From NCBI RefSeq assembly GCF_000312505.2, contig NZ_HG326224.1:296129-360128 (forward strand): a stretch of DNA of 64,000 nucleotides, written 5' to 3'. Shown in pieces: positions 11,020 to 19,369 of the stretch (position 1 is the stretch's first letter; each line of letters begins with the position of its first letter). Below the pieces are notes generated by a model. That model saw nothing but the letters and a program-made list of their open reading frames with translations. It had not been told where the DNA came from and made no database searches. The translations under genes were made by a program, and so were the position numbers. Source of the stretch: Fenollaria massiliensis. GTDB taxonomy: Bacteria > Bacillota > Clostridia > Tissierellales > Peptoniphilaceae.

Positions 11020-12185
11020 TAAATCATCTCCTCTTTCTTAAATTGACTTTCTACATAATCCAAAACAAAATCATACATTTCGTCTGAATATATCTTTATA
11101 GGTGCCATCCTCTTAAGAACGGCTTCCTTTGTTATCTTGTGATCTTGCCAAGAGTGCGAGTTAAATGCAAAATGCATCAAAAGTGGTTGAAACCTATCAA
11201 GAGCATTCGCGTATTTTGCTTCATTTGTCTCAGCCGCCTCAAACTCTTCCCAATATTTTCTAAGCTCAGCGCCTAATGAATCAAGCTTTGAATATAATTT
11301 ATCAGCCGCAGCACTCTCTCTTTGCTTCTTGCTCTCATTGCCCTTAGTGTCGTAGCAATATGTGTCGCCAGCGTATATCTCAATCAAATCATGATACAAA
11401 AGTAATACCGCCGTTTTATTTGCATCAACCTCAAACTTGCCCATGTTCTTAAAAACCGGCGCAAGAACTGCCGCATGAAAACTGTGTTCAGCATCATTCT
11501 CTCTTCGTGAGCCATCAGCAATCTTATTTACTCTGAAAATATTTTTCATCTCATCAAGCGTCAAAGCAAAGTCTACTTTTTTATATAGTTCCTTATGTTT
11601 TTCTTCAAGTAAGATCTTTTCCTTAATATCTTCTAAAGCTCTTTTTCTGTGCGAAAACTTATTTTTCTCTTCAGTACCTATCTCAGCATAAGTCTTGTCA
11701 TGACCCTTTGGTAAAAAGAGTGGATCGTAGCCAAAACCACCTGTGCCTCTGTATTCATAAAGTATCTCACCATCGACATTGCCATGTCCATAAAAAACTT
11801 TATTGTCTTCATCTATAAAACAGATGACACTCTTGAAGTGAGCTGTTCTGTCTCTTCCCTCAAGATTTTTGAGTAAAAGATCGTTGTTCTTATGGTCATC
11901 ACCGTGCTCGCCAGCGTAACGAGCCGAATAAATGCCTGGCTCGCCATAAAGTCCATCGCAGAAAAGGCCTGAGTCGTCGCTAATAACAGCGCAGTCCACC
12001 ATATCACGAAGAGCCTTCGCCTTGATGTAGGCATTCTCCTCTAATGTAGTGCCTGTCTCATCGACATCGAAATCATCTATGCCAGCCTCTTTTTTAGAAA
12101 GAACTTCGTAACCTAGCTCGTGAAATATTAATTTAATCTCTTTTAATTTGTTTTGATTGTTTGTTGAAACAATAACTTTTTTCAT
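11019..12185 (-). CDS. Fusion of RdgB/HAM1 XTP/dITP pyrophosphatase with an HD-domain phosphohydrolase
   Basis: One uninterrupted 388-residue frame. Residues 1 to about 193 form a complete RdgB/HAM1 enzyme: VSTNNQNKLKE substrate loop, catalytic DDSGL (residues 70-74), GEPGIYSARYAG, GTGGFGYDPLF and FSHRKRAL. This family hydrolyses deaminated purine triphosphates (XTP, ITP, dITP) to monophosphates and PPi. From about residue 200 a second domain carries HD-hydrolase ligands (H234 in NDAEHSFHA, H265-D266 in LLYHDLIEIYAGDT), resembling YfbR-type 5'-nucleotidases. RdgB alone is about 195-200 residues, so the length itself shows the fusion. I infer a two-step nucleotide-sanitation enzyme. It lies between the amidase (9-nt gap) and pepA (overlap). 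Confidence 0.93.
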   Translation of the reverse strand: MKKVIVSTNNQNKLKEIKLIFHELGYEVLSKKEAGIDDFDVDETGTTLEENAYIKAKALRDMVDCAVISDDSGLFCDGLYGEPGIYSARYAGEHGDDHKNNDLLLKNLEGRDRTAHFKSVICFIDEDNKVFYGHGNVDGEILYEYRGTGGFGYDPLFLPKGHDKTYAEIGTEEKNKFSHRKRALEDIKEKILLEEKHKELYKKVDFALTLDEMKNIFRVNKIADGSRRENDAEHSFHAAVLAPVFKNMGKFEVDANKTAVLLLYHDLIEIYAGDTYCYDTKGNESKKQRESAAADKLYSKLDSLGAELRKYWEEFEAAETNEAKYANALDRFQPLLMHFAFNSHSWQDHKITKEAVLKRMAPIKIYSDEMYDFVLDYVESQFKKEEMI

Positions 12186-12194
12186 AAATAACCT

Positions 12195-14027
12195 CTAATA
12201 ATAATTGTTCAAATAATCTACGATGCCGTTAAATAAACCATCAACCATCTTATCAAGGTAGGCTTGGCTCTTTAAAAGTGCTAGCCCCTTCTTACTCGAT
12301 AAGAATTCCATCTCAAGCAGAGCCGCCGGCATGTTCGTATTTCTTGTAACAACGTAGGCGCCTTCTTTAAGACCGCGTCCCTTGTTGCCAACAAGTTCGC
12401 CAACAGCATTTAAAATGCAATTTGCAAATTCAGTTTGCTTTCTAGTCTTGTTCTTATGCTTTGCTTCACTCGAGTAAAGAACCTCAAAGCCAGATGCAGC
12501 TGGTGAATCAGCAACATTCGCATGAATACTTATAAATACATCTGCGTTAACACTATTAGCCATCTTGGCTCTTTCGAAAATATCAACATATTCATCGATA
12601 GTATCATTAGTTTTCATGACATTGTAGCCTGCAGCCTTAAGTTTTGCCTCCAAAGCTCTAGCAACTATCGGAATAAAGTCAACTTCACTAGAACCATCAA
12701 TCTTTGATACTCCTCCTGGGTCCTTTCCTCCATGACCCGGGTCAATCATGATTAGATAATCAGATGGCTTGCTATTAACTATCCTACTTAGTCTTAGACT
12801 ATAGTCAGCGTCCCTGTCATCACTTTTTTCTACAAGTGCATTTCTCACTAGATTTATGGTGAATGTATATCCATTGGCCGCTTTTTCAATCACAAGCGAG
12901 CTTATAAATGGATCCTTAAATTTCTCAGTGCCAGTCTCTATATCTTTATTAGTCTCAACGCTCATGGTAATAGTTTTTCTTAAATCATCATAAGTATGCT
13001 CAGAGACCCTTCCCTCAGTATTTTTTATAGCAAAATTTCTGCCATCGTATGAATAAAAGCTCTTCATCGATTTTTTGATATAAAATACAAGTCCATCGTT
13101 CGTTTCATCAATTTGATAATCTATGGCGCTATCTTCAAGATCCATAACTATCCTAACATTCTTATCAGACTTAGATGTGTCATTGTCAGCGAATTGACTC
13201 GCTCTAATGCCTTTGATGCCATTCATTACAATACTGTATTCCCTATAAAGCTCTGGATCATCAAAGATTGCTTTTTCAAAATCAAGTACAAGCCTATCTG
13301 GATTATCAAGCTTAGTCACTTTGTACTTGCCCTTTAAGCCTTGGAATAAGACCGCGTCTTTGTCATTATATCTAGTTAAAACTACATTCGTTAGATGAGC
13401 ATAGCCATCCGGATTTGGTTTTATGCTTGGATTGCCATTTGCATTAGGATTTGGTTTTATCGCATCATTGTCAGGCTTGATTTGATCAGGCTCTTCCTCG
13501 CCGCTCGGTAAGATAATAACATCATTTGTATCCTCTTCTATAATCGTATTTGTATTGATTATGGCAGTTTGAGATTTATTGTTCCATGATACATCATAGC
13601 CAAAAAGCTCAGATATAAGTCTTAGAGGAACATAAGTTCTTGCACTCCCACCACTAACTCTAACAAGTCTTGGTGTATAAGCCTTTTCAATAGCTTTTTC
13701 AGCGCCGTTAATAGTCGCCACAGCCTTGTCTATAGTCAAGACTATGCTCTTATCAGCCAAAGATATAGTAGCCGCTTGATTTTTGCTGTTCCAATCAACA
13801 CTCGCGCCAAAAGTTTCAGATAAGAATCTGATTGGAACAAGAGTCCTCTTTTGATAGATAAAACTTGGCATCTCCTTACTTACCTTGTTTTCTCCATCTA
13901 CCTTTACATTGATTAATGTTGCCTTATAATTTTTATTTGATATCTTTATATTAACGTTTTTTGCATAAGCACTTTTTGTAGTAAAAACGCAAAAAATAAA
14001 AATCAGTCCTAAAATAATTTTTTTCAT
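12195..14027 (-). CDS. Secreted N-acetylmuramoyl-L-alanine amidase with stalk and AMIN domains
   Basis: A 610-residue exported wall hydrolase. A signal peptide (MKKIILGLIFIFCVFTTKSAYA) precedes two copper-amine-oxidase-like stalk repeats (RTLVPIRFLSETFGASVDW and RTYVPLRLISELFGYDVSW). Then come an Asn/Pro-rich linker (about 180-215), an AMIN-like region that should bind wall polymers, and a C-terminal Amidase_3 domain with zinc ligands H in DPGHGGKDPGG, E in SSEVDF, H in SIHANVA and the catalytic E of LLEMEFLS. It cuts the MurNAc-L-Ala bond. I start at 14027, where GGAGG precedes an ATG that begins the signal peptide; the frame is open to 14075. First gene of an operon with the RdgB-HD fusion and pepA. 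Confidence 0.95.
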   Translation of the reverse strand: MKKIILGLIFIFCVFTTKSAYAKNVNIKISNKNYKATLINVKVDGENKVSKEMPSFIYQKRTLVPIRFLSETFGASVDWNSKNQAATISLADKSIVLTIDKAVATINGAEKAIEKAYTPRLVRVSGGSARTYVPLRLISELFGYDVSWNNKSQTAIINTNTIIEEDTNDVIILPSGEEEPDQIKPDNDAIKPNPNANGNPSIKPNPDGYAHLTNVVLTRYNDKDAVLFQGLKGKYKVTKLDNPDRLVLDFEKAIFDDPELYREYSIVMNGIKGIRASQFADNDTSKSDKNVRIVMDLEDSAIDYQIDETNDGLVFYIKKSMKSFYSYDGRNFAIKNTEGRVSEHTYDDLRKTITMSVETNKDIETGTEKFKDPFISSLVIEKAANGYTFTINLVRNALVEKSDDRDADYSLRLSRIVNSKPSDYLIMIDPGHGGKDPGGVSKIDGSSEVDFIPIVARALEAKLKAAGYNVMKTNDTIDEYVDIFERAKMANSVNADVFISIHANVADSPAASGFEVLYSSEAKHKNKTRKQTEFANCILNAVGELVGNKGRGLKEGAYVVTRNTNMPAALLEMEFLSSKKGLALLKSQAYLDKMVDGLFNGIVDYLNNYY

Positions 14028-14046
14028 AGCTATGCCTCCTATTAAT

Positions 14047-14075
14047 ATGTTAACATCAATGAGAGTAAATTGCAA
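14047..14075 (-). promoter_or_regulatory. Possible promoter of the amidase operon
   Basis: On the minus strand, TTGCAA (14070-14075), 17 bp, TAACAT (14047-14052). The -10 is imperfect and the predicted start would fall at the ribosome site, so this is tentative. Confidence 0.35.
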
Positions 14076-14189
14076 GCATTTACGTATACTGTTACATAAA
14101 TTTAATAAATTAAATTGCTTATATTAAATAATTTTAAATTATTATCCTCTTGCAATTATTTTTCTTTCAAAATTATCAATCACAAGGCA

Positions 14190-14217
14190 TAAAAAAGACA
14201 CATCTTCCAATGTGCCT
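14190..14217 (-). terminator. Rho-independent terminator after gatB
   Basis: On the minus strand, an 8-bp stem AGGCACAT/ATGTGTCT (14210-14217 with 14196-14203, one G-T pair) and a 6-nt loop, followed by T6. It closes the long secG-to-gatB transcription unit. Confidence 0.88.
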
Positions 14218-14231
14218 TTCATGTTATACTA

Positions 14232-15659
14232 TTAATTTAGTTTTTTATTTAATAATTCGTTTATGATTTGTGGATTGCCCTTGCCCTTCATCTCTTTCAT
14301 TACTTGACCAACTAAGAAACCAAAGGCTCTCGACTTGCCATTCTTAAAGTCTTCGATTGATTGTGGGTTTGCTTCAAGAACTTTATCAACTACTGCTTCT
14401 ATAGCTCCTTCGTCTGTTACTTGAACTAATCCAAGTCTCTTTACGATTGCTTCAGGATCTTCTGGCGCCTTGAACATCTCTTGTAAAACTTTCTTTCCAG
14501 CGTTATTATTAATCTTATTTGTCTTAACAAGTGTAAGTAGTTTTTCAAGGTCATTTATTGCAAATGGCATTTGATCTATGCTCTTGTTATCTTCTTTAAG
14601 TCTTCTTAGTACATCGCCTAATAGCCAGTTAAGCGCTATAGCGTTGTCGCCAACTTTCTTTGCAAGCTCTTCGTAATAATTTGCAAGGCTCACATCAAGG
14701 CTAAGTGTCTTAGCATCGTCTTTGCTAATGCCATAGTCTTTCATTAGTCTAGTGATTTTTTCATCTGGAAGCTCTGGCATTTCTTTTCTAACTGCGTCTA
14801 TCATTTCGTCAGGTATATCCATTGGCGGAATATCGCCATCTGGTGCGTATCTATAGTCATTTGCCTTAATTTTTTCTCTCATCAAGATGGATTCGCCCTT
14901 AAGTTCATCCCATCTCCTTGTTTCTTTCTTAGTGTTTTCGCCTTTTTCAAGAAGTGCGATATGTCTTGATACTTCAAATTCTATGGCTTTTTCAACACCT
15001 CTGAATGAACCGATATTTTTAATTTCTGAAATATTTGTCTTAACTCCAGTTTCTGTGTCGGCCACATTGACATTAACATCGCATCTTAGTGAACCTTCTT
15101 CCATCTTACCATCAGAAACGCCTAGATAAATAACTGTTGCCTTAAGTTTTTCCAAAAATTCTCTCGCTTCTTTAGCTGAGTTCATGTCTGGATAAGTAAC
15201 TATCTCTATAAGAGGGACGCCGCTTCTGTTGTAGTCAAGAAGTGTTTCGCCTTTATCAGTGTGAAGTGACTTACCTGTATCTTCTTCGACGTGTATTCTG
15301 ATTAATCTAATCTTTTTGTCATTGCCATCTTCATCCTCGATATTTATATTACCTTCGTAGCATAAAGGAAGCTCATCTTGTGTTATTTGGTAGCCTTTAA
15401 CAAGGTCTGCGTAGAAATAGCTCTTTCTATCGAATCTAGTGTGCTGATGAATTTTGCAGTTCATAGCAAGTCCTGCCTTGATTGCGAAATTGATTGCCTC
15501 TTTATTAACTTGTGGCAAAGCTCCTGGAAGTCCTAGACATATAGGACAAACATTGGTGTTTGCTTCTTCACCAAATTCATTCTTACAATGACAGAACATC
15601 TTTGTCTTTGTCTTTAGCTCGACGTGTATCTCAAGCCCGATTATAGTTTTATAAGCCAT
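14232..15659 (-). CDS. gatB: Asp-tRNA(Asn)/Glu-tRNA(Gln) amidotransferase subunit B
   Basis: A 475-residue GatB. The N-terminal kinase-like cradle begins YKTIIGLEIHVELKTKTKMFC with the Cys zinc ligands (FCHCKNEF, CPICLGLPG), followed by GYQITQDELPLC, EEDTGKSLH and DYNRSGVPLIEIVT. The C-terminal helical YqeY-like tail (GFLVGQVMKEMKGKGNPQIINELL) binds tRNA. GatB activates the misacylated tRNA that receives ammonia from GatA. It follows gatA with no gap and is the last gene before the terminator. Presence of GatCAB suggests indirect charging of Gln-tRNA and/or Asn-tRNA in this organism. Confidence 0.99.
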   Translation of the reverse strand: MAYKTIIGLEIHVELKTKTKMFCHCKNEFGEEANTNVCPICLGLPGALPQVNKEAINFAIKAGLAMNCKIHQHTRFDRKSYFYADLVKGYQITQDELPLCYEGNINIEDEDGNDKKIRLIRIHVEEDTGKSLHTDKGETLLDYNRSGVPLIEIVTYPDMNSAKEAREFLEKLKATVIYLGVSDGKMEEGSLRCDVNVNVADTETGVKTNISEIKNIGSFRGVEKAIEFEVSRHIALLEKGENTKKETRRWDELKGESILMREKIKANDYRYAPDGDIPPMDIPDEMIDAVRKEMPELPDEKITRLMKDYGISKDDAKTLSLDVSLANYYEELAKKVGDNAIALNWLLGDVLRRLKEDNKSIDQMPFAINDLEKLLTLVKTNKINNNAGKKVLQEMFKAPEDPEAIVKRLGLVQVTDEGAIEAVVDKVLEANPQSIEDFKNGKSRAFGFLVGQVMKEMKGKGNPQIINELLNKKLN

Positions 15660-17090
15660 CTACTTCACCAACCCTTCATAAGCATAAGCAATCTTGATAA
15701 GTTTGTTGTCTTCTAAGTTATCGCATATAAATTCCATGCCTGAATTTAATATATGTTCTTTAGTGCTTGGAACGGATATGCCGCAGTTGCCTGCTATATT
15801 AACTGGCACTGTGTATTTGTCTGCGTTATACATCTTGATTGGATCGTTGATATTTGTTCCAATTTCAAATGGCATTACAGGTGATGTAGGTACCAAGATG
15901 GTATCAACCATTTTAAATGCTTGTTTAAAATCATTTATAAGAAGTGTTCTTGCCTTTAATGCGTTTTGGAAGTAGTCTCTGTCCTTATCTTGGCTAAGTA
16001 TATATGTTCCAAATAATATTCTTCTCTTAACTTCAGGGCCAAAACCTTCGGCTCTAGTCTTAATATACATCTCTTCAAGGCTTTCTGCATCAAAGTCTCT
16101 AAGACCATATTTAACGCCATCAAATCTTGAAAGATTTGAACTTGCTTCTGCATTCATGATTATATAGTATGTTGCAACCGCATATTTAAGATCTTTTAAG
16201 TCAATTTCAACGATCTCTACACCATTATTCTTTAATAAATTGATACTATCTCTATATGCTTTTTCAACTTGATCATCTTTTTCATCTGCTAATACTTCTT
16301 TTGGCACGCCAACTTTAAGTGTTTTTAAATATTTTATAGCATCATCATAAGTGTAATCAATCTCATTTATAGGATTGGAAAGACTTGTTAGGTCTCTGTG
16401 ATCCTTATGAGCGATGGCACTTGTGATAAGAGAAACGTCTTTTACATCGTTTGCAAATGTTGATACTTGGTCAAGTGTGTTTGATAAAGATACTACCCCG
16501 TTTCTTGAAACTGTTCCATAGCTTGGCTTAAATCCAACACACGCGCAATAACTAGCTGGTTGTCTAACTGATCCACCTGTGTCTGTGCCTAAACTTAGAG
16601 GTACTTGTCTTGATGAAACTGCTGCAGCTGAACCGCCTGATGAGCCGCCTGGAACTCTCTTTAAGTCAAGTGGATTATGAACTGGACCAAAGTATGATGT
16701 TTCGTTTGAACCTCCCATAGCAAATTGATCCATGTTTAATTTACCTATGATAATACCATTCTCTTCATTGATATGTTCAATGCAATTCGCATCAAAAACA
16801 GCTTCGTAATTTTCAAGTATCTTCGATGCACAAGTGTTTTTCATACCTTTAACAGAGATATTGTCCTTAATACCTATAGGAAGGCCAAATAATTTGCCGC
16901 TTGGATCTTTATCATCTAAAGATTTTGCTTTTTCAAGCGCTCCTTCATAATCATGCGATACGAATGAGTTGATGTCTTTATCAATCTCTTTGCTTCTATT
17001 GATAAAACTTTCTGCAATTTCAGATACTTTTAGCTCTTTATTTGCAATTTTTTCTTTTAATTGCCATGCCTTTAAATTCGTTATATCCAT
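15660..17090 (-). CDS. gatA: Asp-tRNA(Asn)/Glu-tRNA(Gln) amidotransferase subunit A
   Basis: A 476-residue amidase-signature protein that frees ammonia from glutamine and channels it to GatB. The Ser-cisSer-Lys triad is visible: Lys in GLPIGIKDNI, the Ser-rich stretch GGSSGGSAAAVSS, and the nucleophile in SLGTDTGGSVRQPASYC. FKPSYGTVSRNGV and the C-terminal NIAGNCGISVP are also typical of GatA rather than other amidases. It sits between gatC (14-nt gap) and gatB (adjacent), with an AGGAGA ribosome site. Undamaged. Confidence 0.99.
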   Translation of the reverse strand: MDITNLKAWQLKEKIANKELKVSEIAESFINRSKEIDKDINSFVSHDYEGALEKAKSLDDKDPSGKLFGLPIGIKDNISVKGMKNTCASKILENYEAVFDANCIEHINEENGIIIGKLNMDQFAMGGSNETSYFGPVHNPLDLKRVPGGSSGGSAAAVSSRQVPLSLGTDTGGSVRQPASYCACVGFKPSYGTVSRNGVVSLSNTLDQVSTFANDVKDVSLITSAIAHKDHRDLTSLSNPINEIDYTYDDAIKYLKTLKVGVPKEVLADEKDDQVEKAYRDSINLLKNNGVEIVEIDLKDLKYAVATYYIIMNAEASSNLSRFDGVKYGLRDFDAESLEEMYIKTRAEGFGPEVKRRILFGTYILSQDKDRDYFQNALKARTLLINDFKQAFKMVDTILVPTSPVMPFEIGTNINDPIKMYNADKYTVPVNIAGNCGISVPSTKEHILNSGMEFICDNLEDNKLIKIAYAYEGLVK

Positions 17091-17104
17091 AAATATCTCC
17101 TATA

Positions 17105-17401
17105 CTACGCTTCTACTACTCTTTTTAGCTTGAAGAAGCCAAATTTTTCTTCAGGCGCATTCTTTAGCGCATCCTCTTTTGATAATGAGTATTCGCTGTC
17201 AACTTCATCCTCGCTTAATAAGCACTCTTTGTACTCATTAACTTGATAAGTCTTGTCTATGTCCTTATCGTCAAGCTCATTAACAATGGATATCATCTTG
17301 ATTATATCGTTAAATTTTTTGGTGAATGCATCCATGTCTGACTCGTCTATAGCAAGTCTTGCTGTATAACATAGATTTTCAATATCTTTTCTCTCCATCA
17401 T
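17105..17401 (-). CDS. gatC: Asp-tRNA(Asn)/Glu-tRNA(Gln) amidotransferase subunit C
   Basis: A 98-residue GatC, the small subunit that wraps around GatA and stabilises the complex. The N-terminal helix region (ENLCYTARLAIDESD), the middle FNDIIKMISIVNELD and the C-terminal LRAPE-like stretch (DALKNAPEEKFGFFKLKRVV) fit the family. The ATG overlaps the ligA stop region, and AAGGAG lies five bases before the first of two consecutive ATG codons; either may be used. Confidence 0.97.
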   Translation of the reverse strand: MMERKDIENLCYTARLAIDESDMDAFTKKFNDIIKMISIVNELDDKDIDKTYQVNEYKECLLSEDEVDSEYSLSKEDALKNAPEEKFGFFKLKRVVEA

Positions 17402-19368
17402 ATCAACTCCTTCAAATCATTTTCATGTAGTATCTTTATATTTAAAGTTTTTGCTTTTTCAAATTTTGAACCAGGATTTTCTCCAACAACTACATAGTCT
17501 GTCTTTGATGAGACAGAGCCTTGCACTTTGGCGCCTTTATTTTCAAGAATGTTTTTTAATTCATCTCTAGTGTAATTTTCAAGTGTTCCTGTCAAAACAA
17601 ATTTAAGTCCTTCGAGTGATTTATCGCCGCTATCTTCTACGTCTAAAACTTTTATTCCGTGGTCAAATAGACTTTGTATAGATTTTTTACTAGTTTCGTC
17701 TGTTAAGAATGAAACTATCTCATTAGCAGTTATATCGCCCACGTCTTCGATAGCCACTAAATCATCAAAGCTTGCATTTAAGAAATTATCTATAGTTTTA
17801 TAATGCTCTGCTAAATCACGGCTCGTCTTAACACCAACATTGGCGATGGATAAAGCGTAAATAAAATTTTTAAGCTCTACTGTCTTTGAATTTTGAATAG
17901 AACTAATAATATTATTTGCTTTTTTCTCTTTAAAACCTTCTAGCTTTAGTAAATCTTCTACTTTAAGGTCATATAGCATTGAAACCTGATCAATATTTAG
18001 CTTTTCTAAGAACAATTCTGCAGTTTTTTCACTGAAGCCATCTATGTTCATGGCCTCTTTCGAAGCAAAGTGAACGATGGTCTTGACTAGTTGCGGTTTG
18101 CATCCCAAAGTATTCGGACAGAAATAATGAACGCCCTCTTTATAAAGTTTGCTGTGACAATATGGGCAATATTTTGGCTGCTCTATCTCATAAACTTCCT
18201 CGTCTGTCTTTAATGGACCCATAATCTCAGGAATAACGTCATTTGATCTTCTAATCAAAACTCTTTCGTTTAAATGAAGTTTTTTCCTCTTGATGTCATC
18301 CAAATTATTAAGTGTCGCTCTCTTTATAGTAACGCCGCCTATATCAACCGGCTCAAGTAGCGCAGTTGGCGTAACTTTCGCGCTTCTACCAACATTCCAC
18401 TCAACACCAATGATTCTAGTAGATGTTTCAAGTGCCTCAAATTTATATGCAATCGCAAATCTTGGGAATTTATTAGTGTAGCCCATAAGTTTTTGCGTTT
18501 TAACATCGTTTATCTTGATTACCATGCCGTCAGTAAGAAAATCTTGTTTAAGTCTTTCTTCTTTTTGCACTTCTATCTCTTTTAATAAATCTTCCATATT
18601 AGAGAATTTTTTGTGATATTTTGAAACTGGCAGTGCATTATCTTTTATAAAAGCGACTATCTCTTCCTGCGTTTTAAATTCTTTGCCTTCTATGTAAGCA
18701 ATATTGTAAAGATAAGTGATTAAGTGCCTTTTTTCAGTCTCTTTTACATCAAGGTTACGAAGCGCACCAGCCGCCGCATTTCTTGCATTTTTTAACTGAA
18801 CTTCGTTGTTTTCGTTATATTCTTTAAGTTTTGATAATGGCATAAGGCCCTCGCCTTGAACTTCAAACTTGCCTTTGTATTTAACCCTTAGTGGTATTGA
18901 CTTAATTGTAAGGACTTGCTCATAAATCTCTTCGCCGACTTCGCCAGTGCCTCTCGTTGCCCCCATCTTCAAAATGCCTTCATCATAAGTTAGATTAATA
19001 GTAAGACCGTCGAATTTATATTCAAGTATATACTCAGGTTTTGGAAGTTTATCGCTATGCGTTTCGTTGTATCCTTCTATAAAACGAAGATTCTTCTCGT
19101 GCCAATCTCTGAGCGCATCAAAACTTTGTGCTTTATCAAGGCTCCAAAGCCTTCCAAGATGAGTATGCTTAACAAATTTATCAAGAACAGCGCCCCCTAC
19201 TCTTTGTGTCGGAGAGTATGGTAAGTGAGTTCCTGTCTCGTTTTCAAGCTTCACTAGCTCATCATATAACTTGTCATATTCTTTATCAGAAACTATCGGG
19301 TCATCAAGTACATAGTAGTGGTAGTTGTATTCCTCAAGCTTCTTGATTAATTCTTCCATCCTATTCAT
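17398..19368 (-). CDS. ligA: NAD+-dependent DNA ligase LigA
   Basis: A 656-residue bacterial ligase that seals Okazaki fragments and repair nicks. In order: the NAD-binding Ia domain (YNYHYYVLDDPIVSDKEYD), the adenylation domain with the catalytic Lys in LEYKFDGLTINL, an OB fold (GRSAKVTPTALLEPVDIGGVTI), a four-Cys zinc finger (CPYCHSKL...CPNTLGC), tandem HhH motifs and a C-terminal BRCT (LEGLKFVLTGTLENYTRDEL). It starts 1 nt after pcrA and overlaps gatC. The pcrA-ligA-gatC order is frequent in Bacillota. Confidence 0.99.
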   Translation of the reverse strand: MNRMEELIKKLEEYNYHYYVLDDPIVSDKEYDKLYDELVKLENETGTHLPYSPTQRVGGAVLDKFVKHTHLGRLWSLDKAQSFDALRDWHEKNLRFIEGYNETHSDKLPKPEYILEYKFDGLTINLTYDEGILKMGATRGTGEVGEEIYEQVLTIKSIPLRVKYKGKFEVQGEGLMPLSKLKEYNENNEVQLKNARNAAAGALRNLDVKETEKRHLITYLYNIAYIEGKEFKTQEEIVAFIKDNALPVSKYHKKFSNMEDLLKEIEVQKEERLKQDFLTDGMVIKINDVKTQKLMGYTNKFPRFAIAYKFEALETSTRIIGVEWNVGRSAKVTPTALLEPVDIGGVTIKRATLNNLDDIKRKKLHLNERVLIRRSNDVIPEIMGPLKTDEEVYEIEQPKYCPYCHSKLYKEGVHYFCPNTLGCKPQLVKTIVHFASKEAMNIDGFSEKTAELFLEKLNIDQVSMLYDLKVEDLLKLEGFKEKKANNIISSIQNSKTVELKNFIYALSIANVGVKTSRDLAEHYKTIDNFLNASFDDLVAIEDVGDITANEIVSFLTDETSKKSIQSLFDHGIKVLDVEDSGDKSLEGLKFVLTGTLENYTRDELKNILENKGAKVQGSVSSKTDYVVVGENPGSKFEKAKTLNIKILHENDLKELI

Positions 19369-19369
19369 A

